Below are positions 1 through 7,788 of a stretch of DNA of 7,920 nt, piece by piece. The translations under genes were made by a program, and so were the position numbers. The notes under the pieces were generated by a model. It was given only the letters and a program-made list of their open reading frames with translations. It was not told where the DNA came from and searched no databases. Within the stretch, counting starts at the first letter, position 1; the number at the start of each line of letters is the position of its first letter. The stretch spans positions 1 to 7,920 of the forward strand of contig UQNQ01000039.1 in the NCBI GenBank assembly GCA_900542425.1, written 5' to 3'. This stretch comes from an uncultured Eubacteriales bacterium. GTDB lineage: Bacteria > Bacillota > Clostridia > Oscillospirales > CAG-272.

Positions 1-17
1 TTTCTTTTAATTTATAT

Positions 18-50
18 ATTTATATTTTTAAATATAAATCCTTATATAAG
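18..50. repeat. AT-only palindromes downstream of the operon
   Basis: Two perfect palindromic elements lie just after the stop codon of the last gene. ATTTATATTT (18-27) and AAATATAAAT (30-39) form 10-bp arms separated by TT. CTTATATAAG (41-50) is a perfect 10-bp palindrome. Both stems are almost purely A/T, and on the minus strand they are followed by mixed A/T rather than a clean T run. They could serve as a weak transcription end or an mRNA 3' stabiliser, but AT-rich DNA makes such palindromes easily by chance. Confidence 0.3.
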
Positions 51-51
51 T

Positions 52-648
52 TTAATACACCTTTGAAACAAACACCGAAACCGTTCCGATAAGATAGGTG
101 CTTCCCGCATTTCCCGCCATTTGATTTTCCAAAAGATAGGAAACCACCGATTCCCAATCCGTGACTGGTTTCACCGTAATTTCAAGTGAAAAAACCTGGG
201 GACCCGCCGCCTGCGGTTTTACCTCCGGAATCCTTTGCCTGCTGTCAAAGGTGACACTGCTCGACATGGAAATTCCATCCATAGGATCCGTTTTTTCAAC
301 GTTTCCCCAAACAAGAACCGGTTTGTCGGAATGGTTTACAACATCGATTTTAAAGATACCGACATCATTCGGACTCTCTCTCATCATGTCATAAGACAGC
401 GTATTCACATCCCATGTCATTTCTCCAAAAGAAATACTCAAGTCGGGGAAAGTAACATCAACAGCATAACGGCTTGCCACATCGGTCACAGAGACCTGAA
501 TGTTTGAGGAAGCCCCTGCTTCTGCCGGAATATCCAAGGCGCCGTCAGCGAGAGCGGGATTTTCACCGCCGACAATACGCTCCGCACGCACGGAAACAGA
601 CATGGAAAAAAGACATACAGCAACTAAAATCGCCGCTATTTTCTTCAT
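52..648 (-). CDS. Small secreted protein with the WDVN beta-sandwich domain
   Basis: This is a 198-residue exported protein. Residues 1-22 form a signal peptide (MKK, a hydrophobic core, then VRA before E23). Cys12 is inside the hydrophobic core and not in a lipobox, so it is probably not a lipoprotein. There is no LPXTG and no C-terminal membrane helix. Residues 60-198 match the C-terminus of the upstream 1455-residue protein in order: RYAVD (60-64), WDVN (79-82), ND...VVN (94-104), DGIS (124-127) and a terminal G-x-VSV-x-VSK. The pattern resembles an uncharacterised Ig-like domain of secreted Clostridia proteins. The start is set by AAAGGAG 9 bases upstream of ATG. It lies 18 bases after the preceding stop and is the last gene of the operon. 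It is likely a partner or subunit of the large protein; its ligand is unknown. The mature protein has no cysteine. Confidence 0.85.
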   Translation of the reverse strand: MKKIAAILVAVCLFSMSVSVRAERIVGGENPALADGALDIPAEAGASSNIQVSVTDVASRYAVDVTFPDLSISFGEMTWDVNTLSYDMMRESPNDVGIFKIDVVNHSDKPVLVWGNVEKTDPMDGISMSSSVTFDSRQRIPEVKPQAAGPQVFSLEITVKPVTDWESVVSYLLENQMAGNAGSTYLIGTVSVFVSKVY

Positions 649-666
649 ATTAAGCAGCTCCTTTCC

Positions 667-3600
667 CTAAGGGTTTTTAGAAATCCGTACGGAAACCAGT
701 CCAACCGTGACAAAATCCTCTGAATTCATCTGAGGGACGCCTGTAAGAACAAGCTGCATACTGTCACGGGATGCACTGCCCGGCAATGCTTCTGTCGCCT
801 CTGTTGCCGCAGGAACTGTGACCGGTGTATTCAGCGTATAGGAGTTGCCGTCCGTTCCCGTCAAATAGAAACTGATTCCATTTAATGAGCCTTCCGTAAT
901 CGGCCGGTATTCAAATTCGATCATGGCATCTACACTGAACTGTATGCTTTTATTGGAGTAGTTGACAACCGAAATGCAGTTATTGATACCGTCATTTCCC
1001 GTCCAAACGCTGGTCTCGCCCTCTATATAGTCATATCGGTTGACATCCCAAACCGCACGGGAATACGTAAACTGCATCGCCCCGAATTCAATATCGACCG
1101 CATAACGCGCCGCATTTTCTCCTTCATTGACCGTACGCAAATACACATAGTCCCGGTGCTCTGTATGAGACGGTGAATGATAGTCAATCCGTGTCTCGCC
1201 GTCAGCCGGTATCATATTGCCACTTGTATCCGTAACATAATCGCCGTTTTCGTCCGTCATCCACTTTAAAAACGTAGAATCTGTTGTCGGATAAAATTTT
1301 CGCCAATAAGAATCCGCCGTTAAAGTTTTTCTGAAAATCGCTCCCGTTGTCCGATAGGATATCTGACCATATATCCGAAAAACAGCGCTGCCGTCTTCCT
1401 GTGTTGCCGATCTGTGCAGGATGTAATTCTGATTGACCGGATTTTCGGAGTCTAAACACACCTCTTCTATGATGATTTTGCTTTCATGATAACCGATATC
1501 ATCGGCATAAGTACCGATAGTGCCGCGATCCTCATAATACACCCGATACCCCTCAGCAAGCGTAACCGTTTCCCCCGGCAAAACGCCGGAAAAAGTGATT
1601 TCTCCTGGGTTCTCGATCACTCCGTCATATCCGGAGAGCCCCTCACCATACTCGGTAAGCTCAGACGGCATCTTATACGTCAGCCAATTTTCAATTGCAA
1701 TGATTTCAATTTCCCGGCGATAAATCCGGAACAGCATTCCTCCGAAGCCCTCATATTCATTCGTATCAAGCGATGCCATGACAAAATATAGACCGGCATC
1801 TTTCGGTGCGGACTCTATCATTTCCCAGCTTGTCGGCGTACCGGCATCATCGACGGCAAGAATTCGATAATAAGTATAAATGATGGAATTTTTGTCAATC
1901 GCCGTCATCTCATCGGTGACATCCGTATCCACCGTGTACACGGTATACACGCGGACATTGCCCATTGTAGTCCCGTTGTTGGTTTTCCTTAATTCATAAG
2001 TAAATGTCCCTGTTCCGTTTCCGTCTGCTAAATCCGTGATGTCCAGAGTAAAGATCTCCGTCTGTATGCCTTTGGAATACTGCTTATTCACCGAGACCTG
2101 TGTCTCTCCGGCATCCGGATTGATGTTTTGCTGCGCCTCTGCTTTCGCCGCCTCGATGGCCTGTTCTCTTGCCTGCGCAATTTCCTCTGCGGTCATATTG
2201 CTCTCTGTCACAGGGTCTGACAGCGCAACAGACAGGATGTCATAGGAATGACCGCTGTCCAGCAAACGAATAATTCCGTTTTCCGCCCGTATCTCTAAAT
2301 TTCCTATAGTGGTTCTGTCCATCTTGATATCGATACGAGCAGCGGCACTGGAAGCGTCAAGATACAAAGATGTCGTAATCGTTGCTTCTTCTCTCCACCA
2401 CCACGAATCGTTATTGACAATCGTCGTATAAATATCGTAGCTGTTCCCGTTTTTTCGGACCTCTGTTGTAATCGTCAGACTGACAGAACCATAATTACGG
2501 GCATATTCCTTCGTATAGCTGGCTATCACGGTTCCCGGAATCCCCGCGCTTGAGGTAACGGTATATCCCCCTGTCGGCATGCTGTCAAGGCTATCCGATA
2601 CAATATATTCATATCCTGTCGGCTTGATTAGTTTTTCCGCAGCCGGCACAACACGGATACCGTCGTACAGTTTATCAAGTGCACCCATTTCTATCGTGTA
2701 TCTCGGTTTAATCTTTACGGTAATCCGATATGTGACATATATGTCATTCCCCTCGGAATCAAGATCATCTTTTCTAAGCCATATGTCGATGCTGTCACTG
2801 CCGTCCATGGACACCTCATGGGTATTCACCATCCTCTGTTTGTCTTCTGTATAAGTCAAGGTAACCTGAGTGGATAATGAGCCTTTATCCAACGTAACAG
2901 TGCTCTTCGTGTCAACGATGCTGTAAGCAGAATACAAATGAAAGGTCTCTGTGCCATAAGGAAGATAAACGGTATACCCGTAAGTACCGGGATTAAAATT
3001 TTTGATACGGTTCTCCGTTTCTGCTGCACCCGTACCCGGATCAACGGCAAAAACACCGAGTTCAAGCAAGGGATTTGCGCTCTCATCTTCGATTACATTC
3101 GGCGTTTCTTGAAGAGAGCTGTTTTCACCGGACGGTACATGATATTCTCCCTGATTCACAATTTGCCCTGAAGTCGTTCCCGGTTCATGTTTTTGGATAA
3201 TAGCAAAGATATCATCCGATAAGGTTTCGCTGCCGTCCGGAATATGAATCGCATAAATACCGCCATATACAGACGGATCCGCAAGAGTCACGGCAAATGC
3301 CGTATATTTACCCGGCACCGTCAGTGTCCCGATAAGTCCTGAGGTATCATAATAATAAGAAATATCAGGGATCGTCTCGGGATACACTTTCTCCGCATTT
3401 TCCGGCAGGATATTGCCGTTCTCATCTATCGCATTTCCGTTTTCGTCCACTAAATAGTACTGATATTTCTCTCTGTCCAAGGCAAAATAAGCGGCATCAG
3501 AAGGAATTTTCCCGCTCAAAACCTGATAAGCTTTTGCGGATACCAGCATGGGATTTCCCGCCGTATCTCTTTTGATAGGATACATGGAAAAAACCCTGTC

Positions 3601-5034
3601 TTGTTCCGTCGCGTCAAACCTTGCAAGATACATATAGCCGGACGGATCGATATTCACCATCGGGGAAGAGACAGCGTCCGTCCCGTAATTGGAAATCGCA
3701 AACTGAGAAAAGCTTGCCGCCACGACTTTGGCACTGGAATAAACTGAAATACTGCCGTCATGCATATCTGTGCCCTGACCGGAACCGATAGCGGCGGTTG
3801 CACTGTTTTCGTCAGCCGCTTCCCCTGAATGTCCATAGACCGTTCCGTCTGAAACCGTAATCGAAAGTCCGGACCGATATCCTGTACGTGATGTAATTTC
3901 ATCCGTTGTTCCGATTGCAGCGGAGGATGTACCGCCATAAGCGTTGACATGTCCTCCATTTACAACAATATAATAGTTATTCCAGTAGCATTCCGATTCG
4001 TAATCCACTGTGGAGTCTCCGTCTCCGATGCCAGTTGCGAACCGTCCTCCGATTGCCGTGACCGTCCCACCGTTGATGGTTATTTGTGAGGAAGTGGCTG
4101 CGCCGTTGACACCGCCGCCGATACCGGCAGCGAGATGTCCTCCTACCGCGTAAATATTGCCGGATTCAATAGTGATCTCTCCCGGCGTTCCGGCAGTATA
4201 ACCATGATCTGCAACAGCGATTGTCTGCGTGTTGTATGCAGCACCGCCGCCAATTCCTGCACCGCCGCCGTTTATCGAACTGTCGTTGACCGCAGAAGGT
4301 CTATCCCATGGAGCCGAGGCATTATATTTTGGATTTACCTTCAAAGGGTCACTATCATAGAGAATCCCGCTTTTTCCATATGTTCCCGCTAGCGGAAATG
4401 CACCGTAAGCCTCCAGATTGCTTGCTCCGATGATTGTCAGAGATGCCCCGCTGTCCACCTGAATGCCTGCGTATCCGCCGCGGCTCCCGTCTCCGATCGC
4501 TTTGTTCAGTGAGCCGTTCGCGGAAGATAAATATAGCCCGTTTCCGCCGGCCCGAAAGTTGCAAGTCCCGTCAAAGCGGACTGTAACCGACGCACCGCCA
4601 GTCACAAGAAATGGACAGGTCGGAACATAATATCCGCCGGCATAAGGAGTATCCGTCCACGCGGCATCTCCCGTCAAGCTATGCAATCGCCTGCCGGCTT
4701 CATATAGTTCCGCAGCCGTCACACTCCCGGTTACCGCATCGCCAAAGCCGTCCGACGAGCGGTCGATGGTAACGCCGTCAAAAATCAAAGTAACATCAAC
4801 CCCGTCAGTCACCGTGACGGAATAGACGCCATGTTCGATAATATATTCCGTTCCGTAATCCGCCACTGCTTGACTGTCAATTACAACGGCACCGGAAGAA
4901 AAGGTATGAGCAGCATGGATTTCAAAACGAGGTAAAAGTGAAACCGCAACAGTAAATATCAGGAGAAAAGCTGCTGCTATCTTCAAACACTTCTTGATTT
5001 TGCTCCGACTCTCCTTTCTGAAAGAAATCAACAT
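667..5034 (-). CDS. Large secreted beta-helix and Ig-like multidomain surface protein
   Basis: This 1455-residue exported protein has a signal peptide at about 1-42: a long basic n-region, a hydrophobic core at 19-34 and a likely cut near EIHA-A. Residues about 45-470 look like a Gly-rich right-handed beta-helix. I/V-rich strands (TINGGTVTAIGG at 319-330 and similar) alternate with [AT]-G/A-I-G turns whose I-G pairs are at 261, 305, 336, 374 and 416. This resembles carbohydrate-binding beta-helix families such as Cthe_2159, but that link is tentative. Residues about 678-775 fit a cadherin-like beta-sandwich (FNPGTYGYTVYLPYG). KLYDG at 788 and APKDAGLYFV at 1076 are MBG-like signatures. An Ala/Glu-rich helix lies at 948-970. 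Residues 1310-1455 are the WDVN domain shared with the next gene. No LPXTG, SLH repeats or membrane anchor is visible. The start ATG follows the previous stop by 6 bases and has only a weak ribosome site. An adhesin or matrix role is inferred. Confidence 0.85.
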   Translation of the reverse strand: MLISFRKESRSKIKKCLKIAAAFLLIFTVAVSLLPRFEIHAAHTFSSGAVVIDSQAVADYGTEYIIEHGVYSVTVTDGVDVTLIFDGVTIDRSSDGFGDAVTGSVTAAELYEAGRRLHSLTGDAAWTDTPYAGGYYVPTCPFLVTGGASVTVRFDGTCNFRAGGNGLYLSSANGSLNKAIGDGSRGGYAGIQVDSGASLTIIGASNLEAYGAFPLAGTYGKSGILYDSDPLKVNPKYNASAPWDRPSAVNDSSINGGGAGIGGGAAYNTQTIAVADHGYTAGTPGEITIESGNIYAVGGHLAAGIGGGVNGAATSSQITINGGTVTAIGGRFATGIGDGDSTVDYESECYWNNYYIVVNGGHVNAYGGTSSAAIGTTDEITSRTGYRSGLSITVSDGTVYGHSGEAADENSATAAIGSGQGTDMHDGSISVYSSAKVVAASFSQFAISNYGTDAVSSPMVNIDPSGYMYLARFDATEQDRVFSMYPIKRDTAGNPMLVSAKAYQVLSGKIPSDAAYFALDREKYQYYLVDENGNAIDENGNILPENAEKVYPETIPDISYYYDTSGLIGTLTVPGKYTAFAVTLADPSVYGGIYAIHIPDGSETLSDDIFAIIQKHEPGTTSGQIVNQGEYHVPSGENSSLQETPNVIEDESANPLLELGVFAVDPGTGAAETENRIKNFNPGTYGYTVYLPYGTETFHLYSAYSIVDTKSTVTLDKGSLSTQVTLTYTEDKQRMVNTHEVSMDGSDSIDIWLRKDDLDSEGNDIYVTYRITVKIKPRYTIEMGALDKLYDGIRVVPAAEKLIKPTGYEYIVSDSLDSMPTGGYTVTSSAGIPGTVIASYTKEYARNYGSVSLTITTEVRKNGNSYDIYTTIVNNDSWWWREEATITTSLYLDASSAAARIDIKMDRTTIGNLEIRAENGIIRLLDSGHSYDILSVALSDPVTESNMTAEEIAQAREQAIEAAKAEAQQNINPDAGETQVSVNKQYSKGIQTEIFTLDITDLADGNGTGTFTYELRKTNNGTTMGNVRVYTVYTVDTDVTDEMTAIDKNSIIYTYYRILAVDDAGTPTSWEMIESAPKDAGLYFVMASLDTNEYEGFGGMLFRIYRREIEIIAIENWLTYKMPSELTEYGEGLSGYDGVIENPGEITFSGVLPGETVTLAEGYRVYYEDRGTIGTYADDIGYHESKIIIEEVCLDSENPVNQNYILHRSATQEDGSAVFRIYGQISYRTTGAIFRKTLTADSYWRKFYPTTDSTFLKWMTDENGDYVTDTSGNMIPADGETRIDYHSPSHTEHRDYVYLRTVNEGENAARYAVDIEFGAMQFTYSRAVWDVNRYDYIEGETSVWTGNDGINNCISVVNYSNKSIQFSVDAMIEFEYRPITEGSLNGISFYLTGTDGNSYTLNTPVTVPAATEATEALPGSASRDSMQLVLTGVPQMNSEDFVTVGLVSVRISKNP
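4996..5019 (-). promoter_or_regulatory. Strong internal ribosome site preceding an ATC codon
   Basis: Inside the first codons of the large gene the minus strand reads AGAAAGGAGAG (5019-5009), a far better Shine-Dalgarno match than anything before the assigned ATG at 5034. Twelve bases after GGAG comes codon 13, ATC (4998-4996), followed by codons for KKCLKIAAAFLL. If that codon were ATG, the protein would begin MKKCLKIAAAF, a typical signal-peptide start like that of the last gene (MKKIAAILVA). No in-frame ATG or GTG lies at a good distance. The site may be a relic of an earlier start, or may support non-canonical initiation. Confidence 0.4.
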
Positions 5035-5040
5035 TCTTTT

Positions 5041-6543
5041 TTATTCCGGATTGACAATGTGAACGGTAATCGGAGCCTGTGCATTGACAACGGACTTTTC
5101 GTTGGTTTCCGGATCATATGCGTCAATGGCAACAATCATCTCATAATCTCCGATCGGAAGATAACTTCCGTCTGATAGTGCGGACAATTTCGCCGCCTCA
5201 ATCTCATATCCGATTTCAATCCTGCCGGAGCGGTAAAGCTCCTGATAAGAAGTCTCCGCATCATACCCCTTTTCGGCTTCCAGCGCAGCCTGTTCCGATT
5301 CACTCCGGCCTGTCTTGCCGATAGTACGCAAAAGCTCCGCGTCGCTTATTAAAATCCGAATCACAACATCCTGCGTGCTCCGCTTGGGATTGACATAATT
5401 GATTAGTCCTACCTGTGTTACGGAATTGATATATACTTCCTGATTCAGTTCAAAGCTGATTCGGTTTGACCCCGCGGGAGGCGGTGTATAAGTGCCGGTG
5501 TCCACCACGGGACGCTGATTCGGGTCGACAATTTCCGGACTCCACGGAGAGGAAAGAAAACGATTGATAACAATTCCCGCCCCGATAGAAAGAAGAAGCA
5601 CCAGCAGTGCAGAAAACGGAAGAAAAAAGGCAATCGGAGAAACAGCGCGGGAAACTGCTCCGACAAAGCTGCACTTTGCAATGACACCCGTATTTTTGCC
5701 GACAAAGCCGCCGCATGTCTTTTCCGCGAGAATTTTTGCCGTTACATGGCAATTGACAATGGTCCCGCGGTCATTGACCGCACACATCGCTCCTGTTACA
5801 TTTGAGCCATGAGCATCCGCAACACAATCCAGTTTCAGATTGACAACGTATCCGCCTTTGATATATCCGAAAAAGCCGGCAAAATCCAGACCTTTCCCCT
5901 GAATTTTAAAATTATGGATACGATATCCCGCACCGTCAAAAATTCCGGTAAATGGCGTTGTATCGGTAAGTCCGATCGGAAGCCATTTTTTCCCGTGAAG
6001 ATTGATATCACATGTCAGTTTATAATAAGCATCCGAAGCGTCCTTGTCTCCGCCTGCAATATTTTTTGCAATCGCAATCAGCTCTTCCGCGCTCCCAATT
6101 TCTACCCAAGACCGCTTCTGTTCTTCTTTCGCAAAAACATATGTATTTCCGGATTCGTTCAGTTCTAATGAAGCATCTGCCTCTTGAATGGCAGAACACC
6201 ATGCGTCGCCAAGCTTCAACTTGGCGGCAATATCCGCATATCTTTCATACTCAATTGCCAGTGCCACGTCAAGATATGAGGATTTCTTGATGCCGCCTTT
6301 CGGCAAAAGCCATCCGCTTTCCGTGATACTTCCTTTATTCCGGCAGCAAAAGCCTGCAATATTTTCTTTTCCATATGTTTTATTTTTGGCAACAGCATGT
6401 TCTATCTTGCCGGAATTTTCAAAAACAAAGCCTGCCGCGTTGCATGGATGTTTCACTTTTGCATCTGTATAGCAATCCTGAATGATACCGCTGCTGGATG
6501 AAACAAAACCTCCCGTACGGTTAGAATACGAAGCTATTTTCAT
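5041..6543 (-). CDS. Single-pass membrane protein with N-terminal GLUG repeats
   Basis: This 500-residue protein has no N-terminal signal peptide. Residues 11-80 hold three GLUG-like repeats (GGF...SGIIQDCY, AGF...NSGKIEHA, AGF...NKGSITES). A linker follows, and residues 144-297 carry a second repeat block. That block has a helix at SAEELIAIAKNI (151-162), the strand set DINLHGKKWLPIG, FTGIFDGAGY and FAGFFGYIKGG, then TGAMCAVNDRGTIVNC and CGGFVGKNTGVIAKC. A single membrane helix spans about 302-327. A Pro-rich linker leads to a C-terminal beta-rich domain (358-500) with INYVNPKRSTQDVVIRILI and LPIGDYEMIVAI, which looks extracytoplasmic. All 11 cysteines precede the membrane helix. GLUG repeats usually build beta-helices; here they may be cytoplasmic. 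The start is supported by GGAGG 9 bases upstream. It is the first gene of the three-gene operon. The molecular role is unknown; an anchor or signalling component is inferred. Confidence 0.8.
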   Translation of the reverse strand: MKIASYSNRTGGFVSSSSGIIQDCYTDAKVKHPCNAAGFVFENSGKIEHAVAKNKTYGKENIAGFCCRNKGSITESGWLLPKGGIKKSSYLDVALAIEYERYADIAAKLKLGDAWCSAIQEADASLELNESGNTYVFAKEEQKRSWVEIGSAEELIAIAKNIAGGDKDASDAYYKLTCDINLHGKKWLPIGLTDTTPFTGIFDGAGYRIHNFKIQGKGLDFAGFFGYIKGGYVVNLKLDCVADAHGSNVTGAMCAVNDRGTIVNCHVTAKILAEKTCGGFVGKNTGVIAKCSFVGAVSRAVSPIAFFLPFSALLVLLLSIGAGIVINRFLSSPWSPEIVDPNQRPVVDTGTYTPPPAGSNRISFELNQEVYINSVTQVGLINYVNPKRSTQDVVIRILISDAELLRTIGKTGRSESEQAALEAEKGYDAETSYQELYRSGRIEIGYEIEAAKLSALSDGSYLPIGDYEMIVAIDAYDPETNEKSVVNAQAPITVHIVNPE

Positions 6544-6615
6544 GCGGAATTTCCTCCGTTTGTATAAATTCTATCTTTGCTGAAGTGAATTTTTTATTTT
6601 TATATGTATATTTTT

Positions 6616-6640
6616 TTCTTATAGTAGCAAACTATAAGAA
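6616..6640. repeat. Perfect inverted repeat between recombinase and operon
   Basis: Arms TTCTTATAGT (6616-6625) and ACTATAAGAA (6631-6640) are exact inverse complements around the 5-base spacer AGCAA. It is 73 bases upstream of the GLUG gene and 46 bases downstream of the recombinase stop. On the minus strand the stem is followed by an A run, not a T run, so it is not a leftward intrinsic terminator. The geometry fits a regulator operator or a recombinase core site with two inverted arms. Neither can be decided from sequence alone. Confidence 0.65.
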
Positions 6641-6650
6641 TTACAGTCGA
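6621..6650 (-). promoter_or_regulatory. Weak candidate promoter for the three-gene operon
   Basis: On the minus strand TCGACT (6650-6645) and TACTAT (6626-6621) are spaced by 18 bases, each matching 4 of 6 consensus positions. The putative -10 lies inside the perfect inverted repeat at 6616-6640, so anything binding the repeat would block it. The leader would be about 70 bases long. The match is poor and the region is AT-rich, so transcription could instead read through from the recombinase, after which no clear terminator is visible. Confidence 0.2.
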
Positions 6651-6685
6651 AAAACTGCTGTCATTTTTAAATAAGACATAAAAAG

Positions 6686-7759
6686 TTATATTGCGAGTGC
6701 TTCCGATAACCGTTTCATATGTGCTCTTTTTAAATCCATCGAGGGATGGACATAACGTTCCAATGTGATTTTGACATTGGAATGACCAAGCAGTTCCGAA
6801 AGCGATTTGGCATCAAAGCCTTCTTCCATGCATCTTGTTGCAAAGGTGTGACGAAGCGCATGAAATCCGCAATCCTTTATCTGATGTTTTATAAGGAAAC
6901 GTTTATAACTGTAGGCATATAGTCTTGGTTCAATATAATCATTTGTGCCCGTAAGAATAAAAGCTTCTTCCGATACGGCATATTTTTTCCGGCACTCGAG
7001 CTTTCGCAGTAAAATGTCAGGCAGAGGAATCCATCTGACACTGTTTTGCGTTTTGGGTGTATCAAAAATAATTTTTGTTTTCTTCCCCGCTCCCGATACA
7101 TCTCCGATCCGAAGTATGGTTTTATTGACTTTCAAAAGCTGGTTTTCGAAATCAATATCACTCCACTGTAAAGCACATATTTCACCAATCCGAAGTCCTG
7201 TCTGGAGACATAGATAAAATCCGAACTCTCGTAAATTCCAAGAATCTCCAAGCGAAAGAATGATATTTTGTTCTATTGGCGATAAAATTTCGATTTTCTT
7301 TGCTTGAATACGCGGTTTGACAAAGGATATTTTTTTGGATATGATTTCATCCGCAAACGCGATATCCAATGTCATTTTGATGACAGAAAGAATATCACGT
7401 ACATTTTTTGCAGAAAGTCCCCCGGCGCCGTCTAATCTTCCGAACTCCAGCTTATCTCCGGCAAACCGATCAATTACCTGGCCTGTAATCTGGCTTACAG
7501 GTAAATTTCCAAGTATAGGACGGATATGATTGTTTATGATTTCACAGTAATGAGAATAGGTGGACTGCTTTACCATAGTCCTCTTTTTTGTCAGAAAACG
7601 ATCCAGCAGATCGTCAAATATCTGGTTGTTTTCTAAGGGAACCGCTGCCGCTATCGGGAGAATCTGCTTTTCTTTGTTCTTCTTTTTTTGGATACCAAGT
7701 TCTCCCACTTCCTTTATTTCCCCTTTGCCACTGTTGATTGTTTCTTTTTGTTTTAACAT
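6686..7759 (-). CDS. Tyrosine recombinase / site-specific integrase
   Basis: This 357-residue protein of the phage-integrase family cuts and rejoins DNA at specific sites through a covalent phosphotyrosine. Residues 1-44 are a Lys/Glu-rich extension with no recognisable AP2-type arm-binding domain. Residues about 45-140 form the SAM-like core-binding domain. The catalytic domain covers about 155-345 with the full active-site set: R190 (TGLRIGE), K236 (DTPKTQNSVR), H300 and R303 (FHALRHTFAT), H326 (LLGHSNV) and nucleophile Y336 (LERYVH). It therefore appears intact and active. The tail HPSMDLKRAHMKRLSEAL resembles a recombinase subfamily I recall as frequent in Lachnospiraceae, often near surface-protein genes. 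The start is supported by GGAGG 5 bases before ATG and by a strong promoter. No excisionase, relaxase or phage gene is nearby. A local DNA-switching role is inferred; it could instead be the remnant integrase of a mobile element. Confidence 0.95.
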   Translation of the reverse strand: MLKQKETINSGKGEIKEVGELGIQKKKNKEKQILPIAAAVPLENNQIFDDLLDRFLTKKRTMVKQSTYSHYCEIINNHIRPILGNLPVSQITGQVIDRFAGDKLEFGRLDGAGGLSAKNVRDILSVIKMTLDIAFADEIISKKISFVKPRIQAKKIEILSPIEQNIILSLGDSWNLREFGFYLCLQTGLRIGEICALQWSDIDFENQLLKVNKTILRIGDVSGAGKKTKIIFDTPKTQNSVRWIPLPDILLRKLECRKKYAVSEEAFILTGTNDYIEPRLYAYSYKRFLIKHQIKDCGFHALRHTFATRCMEEGFDAKSLSELLGHSNVKITLERYVHPSMDLKRAHMKRLSEALAI

Positions 7760-7788
7760 AGTCTCCTCCGTTTTATAAAATTTTTAAC

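Noticed and set aside
562..582. RIVGG near the mature N-terminus of the 198-residue protein, reminiscent of trypsin-like proteases
   Set aside because: There is no catalytic His/Asp/Ser set, and the rest matches the WDVN domain. Coincidence.
649..670. CCCTAAGGG between the large gene and the last gene as a terminator
   Set aside because: Four-base arms around one central base leave no real loop, and no T run follows. The last gene has its own ribosome site 18 bases on, so one transcript is more likely.
6545..6558. CGGA and TCCG flanking the ribosome site of the GLUG gene could form a hairpin hiding GGAGG
   Set aside because: The stem is only 4 bp with a 6-base loop; too weak to claim translational control.
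6641..6665. ACAG...CTGT and CAGT...ACTG after the recombinase as an intrinsic terminator
   Set aside because: The stems are 4 bp and mutually exclusive, and no T tract follows on the minus strand.
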